From Torreya grandis (lineage: Eukaryota > Streptophyta > Pinopsida > Cupressales > Taxaceae): DNA of 64,000 nucleotides. The position numbers and the translations under genes were made by a program. The notes beneath the pieces were generated by a model, which was given only the letters and a program-made list of their open reading frames with translations, had not been told where the DNA came from and made no database searches. Positions within the stretch are counted from its first letter, which is position 1. Each line of letters opens with the position of its first letter. The stretch covers positions 3,091,501-3,155,500 of the forward strand of contig JARHVA010001174.1 of assembly GCA_037957365.1 (NCBI GenBank). Reading direction: 5' to 3'. Shown piece after piece: positions 1 through 15,884 of the stretch.

Positions 1-99
1 TGCATTTCCTTGATAGTGTGAGAGGCTTCTTGATTGTGTAGGCAATGGAAGAGGAGGCCATCAAATCCATGCTTATAAATAATTCATACCATAATGATA

Positions 100-720
100 T
101 AATGTGAGGTACTCTAAATAAATAATATTTTAGCATTCCTAGAGAGGCTAGATGGAACTATGCTAAGGTTAAGATAGTCAAAGGTTTGATGATACCAAAG
201 GTCAATTTGGGTTTCCTCCACATTAAAAATGATGGGGAAATCTAGTTTAACATAGGATAATTGGGTAAGCTTATGCATAATTATAGATAGATTATATTTT
301 GAAGGTGTAGAGGGTATTTGTGAGGCAAGGGAGGCCATGGTGTCAATGAACTTATTGGTAGATCGTGGGGTTGACTAGATGTGGTAGTGCTCAAATGATG
401 TTAGGAGTTCATCAACTAGTTATTTGTACTATTGAAAAACATCATTATTACACTTGTAAGAGTTGTTGATTTGATTTACCATAAGTTAGGAGTCACCAAA
501 GATATTGATTGTTTTAACTCCTAGGGATAAGGTGGTCTAAAGGCCTATCACTAGGGCTTTATACTCAACAATATTATTGGTATATTCAAAGTCAAGATTT
601 AAGGATAAAGGAAGGGGTTAACCATCAAAGGGGATAGGGATGATACCTACTCTCCCACCATATTGACACTTTGATCCATCAAAGAACATGGTGACTTGAT
701 AGGTGAAATCCATTTGAGAT
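100..720 (-). pseudogene. Archaeal-type second RNase H (aRNase H) of element C
   Basis: Minus-strand reading gives FFDGSKC near 690, then a glycine/valine strand, then the hallmark TNNIVEYKALVIGL near 560-600, then a GDS-like strand and QINNSY, and finally MASLASQIPSTP near 330. This order (FDGS, NNxxEYxAL, GDS, DxMAxLAS) is the archaeal-type RNase H found in plant Tat elements, where it digests template RNA during reverse transcription alongside the ordinary RNase H. It lies downstream of the Ty3 RNase H here, unlike in element D. In-frame stops occur within the domain, so it is inactive. The last part (114-338) remains open and leads into an integrase linker. Confidence 0.75.
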
Positions 721-759
721 AGGGCCATGATGAACTCATTGAGGAACTAAAGAGAAGGA

Positions 760-1262
760 GGTTGATTATCTACTAATGGTGCTTCAACCAATTGGTTGGC
801 AATGAATTTCCCCTTAATTGACTTGTGTTGGAGGAACTCAATATCAAACTGTACTAAGAGCATGATCCACTTGGCCATATGCTAGTTTTGGTATGTCTTG
901 GAGTGTATGTACTTGAGTAGGTTGATGTTAGTGACTAGATTTTATGATTAAGAAGGTAGTGGCAAAGTTTGGTGGCCACAAAGACTAAGGATAAATAGAG
1001 TTTCTTAGTATGAGTGTATTTAGTCTTGTATTCCACAAGAATAATGCTAATGTAGTATATGGGTTACTCTTTATGTTGTTCATCTCGATGAGCTAGCATT
1101 TCCCCTAGGGAATGGTTGATGGTAGAGATATATAGGTAGAAAGGTTGGTCATCCTTTGGAGGGGTAAGAATAGGTGGTGAAAAAATGTACTATTTGAGTG
1201 AATCAAAGGCCTTTTGATAATCACTATTCCACTTGAAAGACACGCCCTTCTTTAGGAGGTGG
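760..1262 (-). pseudogene. Ty3-type RNase H domain of element C
   Basis: Directly downstream of RT on the minus strand. Readable pieces include a conserved AFDSLK segment, an SPPILTPP stretch, YLYISTINHSLGEML and a YTHTKKLYLSLVFVATKLCH-like segment. These match the usual Ty3 RNase H order (AF..IK..L..PPVL, LYL....LG, YE..E...LAL..A..KLRHY). This domain removes RNA from the RNA:DNA hybrid. Stops interrupt it, and the family-typical tyrosine/glutamate motif (YE..E) is changed. The segment after 960 on the minus strand is poorly conserved and connects to the second RNase H. Confidence 0.65.
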
Positions 1263-2008
1263 TGAAATGGTTGACACTGGTCTAAAAGATAGGAGATGAA
1301 ATGATGAATAGACTAAAGCTTCCCTTGAAACCTTTGAAATTGCTTAAGGTTGGTAGGAGGTAACATGTCTAAGATTGCTTTTATTTTGGTAGGATTGACT
1401 TTGATTCCATGAAGGGAGATAATAAAACCTAAAAGCTTTCCTGACAAGACCCTAAATATGCACTTCTTAGGGTTAAGGTGAATATGATAGTGAATAAGGT
1501 GCTCAAAGATAATCATAACAATGACCAAGTGATCCTTTTGGAGTTTGGATTTTATAATAAGGTCATCCACATAGTCTTCTATGATCTTATGGATAAGGTC
1601 ATGAAAAATGTAGGTCATAGCACTTTGGTAGGTTATACCAACTTTCTTTAACCTGAAAAGTATGATTCTATAACAAAAGGTCACCCAAGGGGTGGTAAAG
1701 GCAATTTTATGCTAATATTTAGGGGAAATTAAAATCTAATTATAGCCAAATAATCCATTTATGAGAGATAACATCTCATGGCTAGCTGTAAGATCAACAA
1801 GCTGGTTGATACTGGGTAGAGGGTAGTCATCTTTGGGGTAGGCAAGGTTGAGGCTATAAAAGTACACATAAATGCATAGTCCCCTTATGGATTTAGTATT
1901 AGGTATGACATTTGAGACCCATTGGGGGTAGTCGATAGGTTGAATGAAGTTGATAGATAGGAGATGTTGAAGCTCTTCTTTGATAAGAAGGGCTATGTGG
2001 GGGTGCAT
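1263..2008 (-). pseudogene. Reverse transcriptase of element C (Ty3, YVDD motif)
   Basis: Two open stretches carry the domain. The first (2008-1736) begins HPHIALLIKEEL and contains DYPQWVSNV, a degraded IYVYFYSLN motif (normally VDFRxLN), PKDDYPLP and a degraded LSLINGLFGYN (normally SxxDGFSGYN). The second (1684-1313) holds FCYRI, YVDDLIIKS at the catalytic centre, LNPKKCIF, SGKLLGFIIS and GIKVNPTKIKAI, ending in the FQGKL motif. The YVDD catalytic pair is intact, but the first catalytic aspartate motif is lost and stops separate the two parts. RT copies element RNA to DNA in virus-like particles. The sequence matches Tat-type Ty3 RT. Confidence 0.85.
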
Positions 2009-2039
2009 GCATCAAAGCTTTTGCTTGATGGTTTTGGAA

Positions 2040-2730
2040 TCATGATAGGTGGTTATGTTATGGGTAGAAATGGTAGGATCAATTACAAGCATATCATTTT
2101 AAGACCAATAAAATGATATGCTATGGTCTTGGAGGAAAGAGGTGAAGTCATGAAGTTCCTTGGTATTTAACTATTGGTCAATTTTGACAATATGGGGATT
2201 ATATAGAGTACCCAAGTTGATATCTATGGTGGATTCATTTAACATGGTTGAAGACTTAGGAGGAAGGGATTTTTGGATTGAATAATCTAAGGCACCAAGT
2301 TAGGTGAGAATGGAATCATCATTGTAACACTGAACAATGTTAATGGTAGGAGGTTCCTCTCCTATCATCCCAAGATGGGTCAAAGGGATGGTTATGATTG
2401 CCCTTCCTTTTGATAAATTAGGGGTCTAAGGTTGATCAAGTTGATAAAAAAATTAGGTGGGATGATGTCATCCTCATCACATGTAATTGGAGGTGAGGTT
2501 AGTGAGGGAGGGGCATCCTCCTCAACAATGGTAATGATAGGTTTTTTGGCTTTCTTCTTATTAGGCAAGATGAAACCAAGTATGTGATTATCATGTGGCT
2601 TCTTAGTTTTGATGGTGACCAGTTCATGTGGGACATGCTCATATCACCCAAGACCAAAGCCTTTACAAATACACTGATGGAGGTATGTCTTGGAGAAACT
2701 TGGTTTATCAAGGTAAGAGAAACCAGTGGA
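2040..2730 (-). pseudogene. Pre-RT region of element C, with glycine-rich GFGLG motif
   Basis: The minus strand reads a segment around KGFGLG (near 2670), PHELVTIKTKKPHDNH, a serine/proline-rich acidic patch, IPLTHLGMIGEE and QCYNDDSILT. The same pieces occur in element A at 51790-52200, in the same order, confirming that A and C are one family. The GFGLG stretch could be a decayed G-patch, a nucleic-acid-binding motif reported in some plant Ty3 elements, but too little is left to be sure. Element A has about 2.2 kb between its equivalent of the 3050 region and this segment; C has only about 0.3 kb, so C carries an internal deletion that removed the protease. Confidence 0.5.
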
Positions 2731-3420
2731 TACTGAGGGTGATTAAGGCTTGGTGTAGGGAGGATACCAAGATTCTTGGAAGACCTAGTTGGGATCACAA
2801 GAGAGGGATTGGACACTTGGTTCGTATTTGGCTTAAGTGATTGGGGGCTAGTCATTTTTGCAGAGGTCTTAGTTGGTTGGTTAGAGGGTTTGTTGTTTGG
2901 GCAGATATGGTAAGGGATTGACCAATGGAGGTGATGAGTTGGTCTAACTGAGAAATGGTTAGAGGCTCTGATTAGGTAATATAAGGGAGATTTAATTTTT
3001 ATCATAAGGTGGTTTGATCCATGTTAGGGTTGGAGATAAAATCCAATTTTTTCACTAGCCTAAAGAAAGGTTTATAGTTTGGTTTGGTTCCCTGAATGGT
3101 GGACCTAAAAGATAACCCCCTAGGTGGAGACATAGGGTTGACAACCTCATCCTCTTCCTCAATCAATGGATATGAGGTTGAGATAGGTGGTTCCTATATG
3201 GGAGGAGTAGGTATGGGGGTTTTATCCTCAAGAATTATCTTTGAAGGGGAATTAATTTACCTTATAGCTAAAGGTGAGGGTGAGGTGGTAGTGGTTGTTT
3301 ATTATGGTGTATCAGTTAAAAGGATAGCTAGTGGATTCACTACCTTAATAAGTGGAGGGAGAGGGGACGTAATTTCCTTAGTTTGAGTGTCTAAAGGAAT
3401 GGAAGGTGACTCTGATAACT

Positions 3421-4730
3421 CTATATATGGAGGGGTGGAGGATTAGAAGATTGGGTATTAGGTGGTTCAGTAATGATTAAATCAAGGGCCAAGTTAATGA
3501 TATTGGTATCATGAGAACACTCAATGTTGTTACTCTCATTCTTGGTAGGAGAATGGTTCAAAAAAGTTTCCCTGAATATATTAAGGGCTTGGTTTGATAG
3601 TGCATTGGGGTTATCTAATGTAAGTTCCCCCTCATCAATGAGGGATTGGACAAGGCTCTTGAAAGTGTTATATGTACTGACATCATGTCCTATCACTTGG
3701 TGAAAGGCACATAAATCATTCTCATTGTACCAACTAGGTACAAGATGAGAGGAGTAAAATTGTTAAGGTGAATTGATAGGAGTAAGTTGAATGATATTGG
3801 CTTTCAATAACTTTTTCAAGATAGAAGATAGGATTCTCTAAGTGGGGTGAACTACTTATAGTTGTTTTGCATTTGGTTTCTCGGGTTTTGATTTGAAGAA
3901 CTAGGGGGATTAGATTGGTTGAAAGAAGGTGGAGGAGTGTCTTTTAGGACAACCGCAATCATGGTTCCCTTATTTTTGGTGTTGGTATTAGGTTGGTTTC
4001 TTGACTTGAAGGAAGAAGCTTTATTGGTCTTATAGGTTGAGTTCTTTTTTTTGAGCTTAAGCTTTCCTTCATCAATGGCTCCGTTCTCCAACTTACGTGC
4101 CATGATAAAATCTTCATCAAAGGTTTAGAATCTTTGGACATGTAAGGTAGAGGAGATATTCTTGGTACATGCCTAAGCAAAGAGATCTATGAGTTCAGGT
4201 TGAGGTAAGGAAAATAAAATTTGGTTGATAAATCTCCTCCAATGAGCCATAAAATTGGTAATGGATGCATCCTCAAACTACCAAATAGAATAGAGGTCAG
4301 TGATAGAAAATTTCTTGGAGATATTGATAGAAAAATGGTCCAAGAAGGTTTGGTCCAGTTGGGTAAAGGAGAAGATGGATTGTTTGGGTAAGGAACTATA
4401 CCATTCCAATGTTGGACTAACTAGAGACATGGGGAAGGTGCATAAGATAAGGGAATCATCATAGGTGATGAGATAACAAGCATGTATGAATCCCCTAAGG
4501 TATTTTTTGGGATCCTCCTTTCTTTGAAACTTAGAGAACTTGGGAAGTTCTTAATGGGGAGGATATGGCTTAATAGGTACAAATGGATGGATAGGCTCAT
4601 TACAAATTTGGTCATATGACAAGATGTTGTGAGAAATCAATATGGATGAATCTAAGGTGATCATCTTATCCATAATCATCTTCATTAAGTTAGCTTTGGG
4701 TCATGTACCTGAAAGGTTATAACATGCATA
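3421..4730 (-). pseudogene. Gag of element C (capsid core and CHHC zinc knuckle)
   Basis: The minus strand reads MDKM near 4675, then ILSYDQIC, KEDPKKYL, TFPMSL, EWYSSL, a QLDQTFLDHF segment, FMAHWRRFINQ and LPQPELI. This is the order of the plant retrotransposon gag capsid domain (F.G..DP..L..F, TF...L.G.A..W, F...F...R). A basic linker (near 4103-3852) follows, then a knuckle near 3700 reading CAFH, four residues, H, four residues, then Y in place of the last Cys, then a FKSLVQSLIDEGELTLDNPN segment. Gag packages element RNA. The knuckle pattern CX2HX4HX4C matches elements A, D and E. Stops and frameshifts break it. Confidence 0.7.
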
Positions 4731-5830
4731 TTGCTGAGGTGGCTGAGAGACATATAGATAATGGGTAGAAGGTTGGGAACCTATCACATATAAGTAAGTG
4801 GATATCAATGGTTGGGTTGAAGATGCATAAGGGTAGGTAGAGGTAGGTGGTTGGGTAGTGGGTATATGCACTTATATATTAGGGATGTAGCCAAAGGTTA
4901 ATTTGAGGGTACTTGTTGTATAGGAGTGGTAGTTAGGTTAATGACTGATGGAAGGGTGGTATCACTTGTACTAATTAGTAGTAAGGTAGAGGGTATATAC
5001 ACCATAAGGATTTGAATCTAAGTGGTTGTTGATTGGTTGAAGGTAACTATAGGCTAATGCTAGTGGTGCTAGAGGTAGATACTCCTAGAGTGGAGTAGTG
5101 ATTGTTAGGAGTAGAAGGTATAAGGGAAGTGGTAGTTTGGGTTGGTTGGTTGATGAGGAAGCTTGGGTAGTCAATAATTATGTAGTAACCATGGAAATTA
5201 AGGTAATACCCATGAGATATGGAGGCATTCCATAATGTGGATCTATAGAAGGGGTCAAAACCAGGATACAATAAGATACTATTGCAAGGCTACATGATTA
5301 TTGTCTAGGAAAGTGAAAAAATCTACATCTCCTTGAGGGACATCCCAAGGGAAGGTAGGACTTCTTAAGTGGTGAGGAGAGTATTTTGGTTTGGAAATGT
5401 AGTCCATGGGTGAAGAGGTAGGTTGAATCGATGGTGGGTTTTTCTCCACAAGGTCTCTTCACTGTTGGTGAGTGAGAACCATACAAGACAATGGAGATAG
5501 AAAGCACAAATAGACTCACTAATCAAACAAAGAGAAGATAAGTAAATGATAAAAGAAATCAAATCACACTCAAAAAGATATTTTAATCTCTAGAGTTTTA
5601 ATTAATCTCACTTTTCACTTATGCCTTAAGAAGGTATGTGATTGAAACTGGTTTGTAGAGTGGATAATAAAGAGGAAATCTAAGGTTGGTCTCAGGTTGT
5701 TTTTAGGTGCTAAAAAAGAATCTATATTGGAATCAATATGTGGCTTGGTATTGGGGCCTACCTCCTCATTTCACACACCATAATGATAAGGGTATCAGGT
5801 GCTTAGCCAAAATATATTGATAGTTAGAAA
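4731..5830 (-). other. Element C leader and variable gag N-terminus
   Basis: The gag N-terminal part (5271-5047 and neighbouring frames) is rich in Pro, Ser, Thr, Tyr and Asn and has no recognisable domain. The stretch 5700-5825 read on the minus strand (GCTAAGCACCTGA, then CCTTATCATT, then GTAGGCCCCAATAC) aligns with the untranslated leader of element A at 40180-40290, which supports assignment as 5' untranslated RNA. Beyond 5830 the alignment to A stops. Confidence 0.55.
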
Positions 5831-9624
<3,794 letters not shown>

Positions 9625-10262
9625 GGATTTTAGAATTATAGAAAAAAATAAAACATAATAAACACTTTTAAATATATTTGATTTGGATAATAAGACATCC
9701 ATTTGCAAGTTAAATTTTGATAAACATGTATTTATAATTCTTTTTGCAAATTATAAAATCACTGACAAATAATTATGCACTATATTACTAAGGAAACTAC
9801 AAACACTGTGAAATCATCCCATTATTGTATAAATGATAATTTATTATTTTTAAAATAAAAACTATTTTTTCTTAAACCTAGAGTTAATATGAATCATATA
9901 AATCTGGCTCATATTAACCCAATGGACTCCCAAAAATAAATGGGGATTTTAAAATTATATAAAAAAATAAAACACACTAAACACTTTTAAATATATTTGA
10001 CTTGGATAATAAGATAACCATTTCAGAATTGAATTTTGATAATCAGATATGTATTTAGATTGTTGTTTTTTTAGATTATAAAATTATGACAAACAATTAT
10101 CCATTATATTAGTAAATAAACTACTAAAATTATGAAATCATCCCATTACCATATAGATAGTAATTCATTATTTTTAAAATAAAAACTACTTTATTTTATA
10201 CCTAAAGTTAATATGAATCATATATATATTTATCTCATATTAACCCAATGGAATCCCAAAAA
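9625..10262. repeat. 319-bp tandem duplication, two copies
   Basis: Copy 1 starts at 9625 and copy 2 at 9944, each opening GGATTTT then AATTATA and closing with CATATTAACCCAATGGA near 9925 and 10245. Shared landmarks in the same order include TAAACACTTTTAAATATATT, TTGGATAATAAGA, GTGAAATCATCCCATTA (copy 2 lacks one base pair) and TTATTTTTAAAATAAAAACT. Divergence is moderate, so the duplication is old. Nothing is coded. Confidence 0.85.
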
Positions 10263-13200
10263 TGATAATGCATAAAAATATTATGTCCTCATTCAAGGTC
10301 CATAAAATATGCATTACTACACTAAGAATATAAACAACCAAAAGGAGAGTTTGAAAAAATTAATTCCCAAACTAGGTAAATGGAATGTCACAAAAACTAA
10401 CTCCATCCACTTTTATATCCAAGATCAATTTTCAAAAAAAAAAAAACATGTGATCATTCAATGAATTTTCCAAAAAAAAACCTTGAAATCTTCAAAAATG
10501 CAAGAGCCTAAAACCTTTAAAACCTTAGATAATAAAAGCCCAATATTTGAGAGTAGATTACTAGGCTGCTATAATATTACAAAGATCAAATCCATACCAA
10601 ACTCTATCAAGGATGAAGATACCATAAATAAAGCTAATATATTGACTCCTGCTATAGTAAAATTTAGCCCATTCTAGTTTCCATGCATCAAATACAATGC
10701 AAATCAGGTATAGATAACCTTAGATTGTAGAAGACAAGAAAATGCCCCCAAAATAAAAATATTGATGTAATTTTTTTACCCTAAATCATAAAATAAAATA
10801 AAATTCCATACCCTTTTTTAATCTGTGTTAGGGCTGAGTAGTAGTCTCAATCGAGATGAATTGTGAAGAGTTCAGAACTCAAGATCAAAAATGGATTCAA
10901 GTAATGCTCTCAGATCCTTTTTCATGATCTTATTTATTAGTAATACTATTATGAGTGTTCAGGACTTACCCTTTTCAATCATCATATGATGATAACAAGT
11001 ATTTGTATAGGGGAGAGAATAAGGCTCATATTTTTATCTGAATCAATGATCCACCAACTTGAATATCTAGAGTAACCATAGCCAACCCTTCTTGAACAAG
11101 GTGTGAGAATGAGTGAATATTAGGTTAATGCTAATTAACATGGAAGATTAGGTTAGCACCAATGCTTATATATCCAATACTACATATATATTAGACTATA
11201 GATATACTAGCAGTTGCCCCGAAGGGGTAAAGGAAGTAAGAGGAATTGTTTTTTTTTATTTAAGTCATCTCAATGGTGATCCTTCCACAATTAAATCATG
11301 TCTCAAATTGGGAATAACATTGGAATTTTGAGATCATTTAATGAGGATGTTTCAATTAATGTAGCTGAGGCCTTGCTTCTATAAGGAGGCACGAGTCTAG
11401 TCCATGCATCAATATGGACAACAAATTGAGATACTTCCTAGTGTAAATCCATGAACTTTTTTATAGAGGCCTCAGGATCCTTAGGATTTGATGAGGAACA
11501 TATAATGAATAAGATATAAAAGAAAGGAATAAATTTTATAAGAGAGATGCCATCACCTTTAACCATAAACTCATATAGGACATGTCAATTCAAATTGGGT
11601 CATAATTTATTTGAGCCACTTCATATTTTGGCCAAAAATAGAATTTGGTAAACTAACCTTGGTCAAAATATTTTGCTGTACTTTAGGCTATGTCTATGTT
11701 TAAAACATGACCATGATACTATATATTTTTTTCCTAAAAATATAAACATGTACTTGATTTTGGGTTTAGCCATTAGGCCTATAGAAGCCTCACATGTGTC
11801 ATTATAAAACTTGGTGTAATAGATAGGTGGTGCTTATGCAAAGTAAAATTGTAGGTGGATGTATTAATCTAAGGAAAAATTCATCATATCTTCATGAGCT
11901 TATATAACTAAATAAACAAGGAAATTATTTTTAGATAGCATTTATTTCTAAAGGGAAAAAACAGGTGGTACCATTACACATAGCCATAGTCATTACAATG
12001 AATCCTTCTAACATGAAAAAGGCCCACATGGCCAAGGACATAGAAATAGAAAAGGAACAAGAAAATGAAGAGGAATAACAAGATCAGGATGAAAATGAAA
12101 AAGACCAGTCTAAAAATGGACAAATGATCTTAGGGGAGTATTAAGAGGTTGAAATTATCAAGCAAAATGAATTTGTAAGGTATAAGTTAGAAAAAAAACC
12201 CTTGTATTTGTGTTGTTTAATTTTTTTAGAGGTCAAGGGTTTAAATTTTAAGAAAGATTTGTTGATCTGAGGTTTTTTTTTTTGTTTTTGTAGGGCAGGT
12301 GCAATGTTTAGTTAAGTTGTAACTCATTATTTAAGCATTTTAATTTTAAGTTTTTTATGAGTTTATTTGGGTTTCAACTATCCTATCTAGAGCGTGAGAC
12401 TGGTGCATGTTAAATTATATAATGAAAACACCATTATAAGTACCTTGTAGTGGAATAAGCTAGTTAGAGTTTTTCTATAGTTTTTAAAGTTTTTGTTATA
12501 CTAAATTTAGAGCTAGGTGCATAGGCCCCATAAGCTCTATCTAGGAGCAATTTTATAGGTTTGAAGTAAATTATCTTGCAGAATGGCCCATAGGTAACAA
12601 ATAACTAAAAAAAATTATAGTTTTAATAAGGGGTTAAATCTTGCTAATTATTTGTGTCCTTGTTATAGGGACATAACCATATTACAACTTACACATATAT
12701 ATATTCTCAACATTAAAAAATGGAACTCTTTCTCATAAGTCTTGTAGATGCTATATCCATTTTATTGAATATAATCTATGTTACCAGATCCTCTTGGTAC
12801 AAACTCACGTACTCCAACATATTTTTTACTATGGTTTGCAAAATTACATGTATATTTATAATATTATATTTATATTTTTCATATATAAATATATCTATGT
12901 ATACTTATAAATCCCCAAATCCTAAAAGTTAATACCCCTACCACACTCAAACCTCCTCCAACATGTAAATTAATATTAGCAAGTACCTACCCTGAAGCGA
13001 CCTAACACCTCTTAACACTGGAATGGGTGACCCAGGTTCAACCTTATCCACATAAATTCCCCAATTTAAGCTTATTACTCAACACCAATTCATTGTGTTC
13101 TTCTACAAGAGATTGTATGTTGCATGCAAAAAACCATGCTTGGGCCACCAATCATTCGCTTTCAAAATGATTGAAACAATATCAATGACTAGCAAAAGTG

Positions 13201-15099
13201 ATGAATGAAATTATCCATCCACCTTAACACTATTTTTCATGTGATATATAAGTTGCATAAGCATCCTAGCCTTCAACGTGGCCATGGCCATATGGTCTTT
13301 CAGTAACTAGACGTGTCCATGCCACCACCATGCATGAAGACTAACATATTTGCCTATTTTGTCTCTTGTGAGATGAATTTGCAGTGGTTTCCCCACCATA
13401 TAAGACTTTGAATTAATTATAATAACAATTTTTATTGTTGATATATAGATTGGATCCACTCCTTCCTTTGCACTAATTGTTTATTTAATATATATTTTAT
13501 GTATAGTATTTTAATGGATCGCAAATTTTCCAATATTAAATAATAATAAATTATTTATTATGTACGTAATATATATAATTTTAGATATATATAATTTTAA
13601 ATGAAGGTTAAAATGTAAATAATGATAGCTTAACAATGAATGTAAATTGGCCATCACTTACATAATGAATTGGGTATGATTAAAAAGATAAATAACACTA
13701 TAAAGACCATAATGATAGACATTGGAACCATTATACACAGGTCTATAAAATTAATTGTTATTCCACATATCTAATTTGGATAAACATCATTGGTCTTGAT
13801 GTGAACTATACTCGGGACTTTGGATTGTATCCTAGATTTTATAGTCTACCCTACATGCCAATTTTTTTTGTATGGTGGCTATTTATTTAACATTACATTT
13901 CAATATAGATATAATTCATAATATGAGTAAATAATAGATAAAATATATGTATTTACTACAATCCTTTATAATTTTTAATGGTTTGCCTAGAATTTTAGCT
14001 TTTGTTTACTACGATCTCTTAAAAAAATTGTATTTTATGGATAAAAAATATAAATACAACCATACAACCATAAAATTTATGCCCTGCTCAGAACTAATAT
14101 GCTCCACATATGATGCAAAAAAATTAGCTTAAGTGCATGTAAAATTAAAAGACATGATTTTAATAAAATTACTATGTATTTATCTTCTCCTATTCAAAAT
14201 TATAACCTATAAAGTATTTTTTCTATCTCCACATTCAAAAATTATGATCTATATTATTTGGGCACCACTACTTGTTTACAGATAAAATTAGATAGTTTTA
14301 CCTATCTATTTACCATGTCACACTTTAGTGACTACAATAGGTGGACAAGATAGGCTAGATTTTTTCAATGACATAGAGAGTAATGGAATCGAATTAACAT
14401 AGAGAAAAGTTCAATGACATGTTTCATTTGTCAATGAAATATATAGTTTTATTTGAACTATTTCAATTTCCTACTACATGATTGAAACGTGTGTCATATC
14501 AATGAAAATAAGTGTCAAATATCAAATGACTCCTTGAAAAACATAGGGAATGCACCACATGTCCATTTGTTATGAGTCTAAAATTGATTATATGAAAATT
14601 ATGACTCCTTTGATTATTAAAAACCTAATTAGATGAATCTAAAACCAATTATTGGAAAAATGATAAATGTTTATGAGATGAAATATGCCTCTTATATAAT
14701 CTAATAGATTAATGAAAGATGTCATATGCAAATATATATTCATACAGATATTTCCAAACTTTTTTCATTCTTATTCTTAATAACACTAACAAAAACCATT
14801 GTATTCATAACAATAACACTCAATTCTCTTTATCCAATGAATAAAATAAAGGTAAATCTACTGACATGACCATAAACACTACCAATTTTTGGTAGTCTAC
14901 TAGACCTAGGGTCATTATCCACATACTCTCTCCAAATGTCATGGTGGTCTAATGTATCTCAAATTAAGCACCACCTTGGATATTATAGATTTGTTTTTGG
15001 ATGTTGTAATTTCCATGTTGAAGAGTTTAAGTCATACAAATTTAGTGAATAAAACTTAAACTAGGATAATTGGTAACATCTGTTAGATGATGTGTTTTG
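10263..15099. other. Unassigned AT-rich DNA
   Basis: No convincing gene or domain on either strand. Frames of 60-70 codons at 10483-10677, 12720-12932 and 13947-14132 match nothing I recognise and have the composition of the surrounding DNA. Around 11205-11235 is TACTAGCAG followed by the hairpin TTGCCCC-GAA-GGGGTAA (discussed in the findings). Confidence 0.45.
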
Positions 15100-15362
15100 A
15101 CACAATTAAAGTAATCTAGGAGACTAAAACCTTTTCCTATACCACATCTTCATTTGTGTCTTAATGTTACTCCACCTTGATTAGACCCTCTATCTTGATT
15201 GAATCCACTACCCTGATAATAACTTCCCTTTTCCATCCATTTTAAATTTGCTAAAGAACCACCTTAATTTTGGTTAAACATGCCATCTTGAGCTTGATTA
15301 TAACCTCATTGATTTTGAGAACCACCTTAATATCCAACCCTATCAAACCCTAACATAATGCT
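15100..15362 (-). pseudogene. Decayed Asn/Gln/Gly-rich coding remnant
   Basis: One minus-strand frame reads low-complexity segments such as GGSQNQ, GYNQAQDGMFNQN, GSYYQGSGFNQDRGSNQGG, with two stops in between. Repeated use of GGxxNQ units in one frame suggests a once-coding, disordered NQ/G-rich segment. It could be the tail of a retrotransposon gag or a host RNA-binding protein fragment; no folded domain is visible next to it. Function unknown. Confidence 0.3.
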
Positions 15363-15510
15363 TCTTCATAAGTATTTCTGACTGTATAACCCAAAATGTT
15401 CAATGTGACACATGTCAAGAAAAACAATTGAGAATTATTTATTTTATGAATACATACATACATACATAGCCACACACACCCACATACCTACACACACATG
15501 TATATATGTT

Positions 15511-15623
<113 letters not shown>

Positions 15624-15884
15624 TATAACTGGTGATTCTAAATAACTAAAACATGTCTCTTATAATTTTAGGGTGAATAAAAACCACACATGTGTAGTAA
15701 TTATGGTAAAACTATGTCAAAAAGAGGTTAGAGCATATTTTATAGGGTGATTAGAAACACAAATACATGAAATTGTATAGAATTTTGGCTATTCAGCTAA
15801 TGTGTATTTTCACATAATTATCCATTTTCAAAATGGAAAAAACCTAATCATATCCCATTGGCTATATATCCATTGAAATTATCC

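Larger units (their letters stand above)
1..5830 (-). mobile_element. Element C: decayed Ty3 Tat-type retrotransposon, 5' LTR missing, continues past left edge
   Basis: Read on the minus strand, the order is leader (about 5830-5280), proline-rich gag N-terminus, gag core with zinc knuckle, a pre-RT segment, RT, RNase H and a second RNase H of the archaeal type. Integrase and the 3' LTR would lie left of position 1. The tandem RNase H domains are diagnostic of the plant Tat lineage. The leader, gag and pre-RT parts align piece by piece with element A (plus strand, 39821-52216), so C and A belong to one family. Relative to A, C lacks about 2 kb including the protease. Similarity to A ends near 5830 and no LTR follows, so the 5' end is truncated. 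There are many stops and several frameshifts; it is a fossil. Confidence 0.85.

Noticed and set aside
12990..13050. Possible 5S rRNA- or tRNA-derived SINE (TGGAATGGGTGACCCAGG then TTCAACC)
   Set aside because: ATGGGTGACC resembles the 3' part of 5S rRNA and GGTTCAACC resembles a B box, but no A box, no fuller 5S match and no poly-A or T tail at a fitting distance were found.
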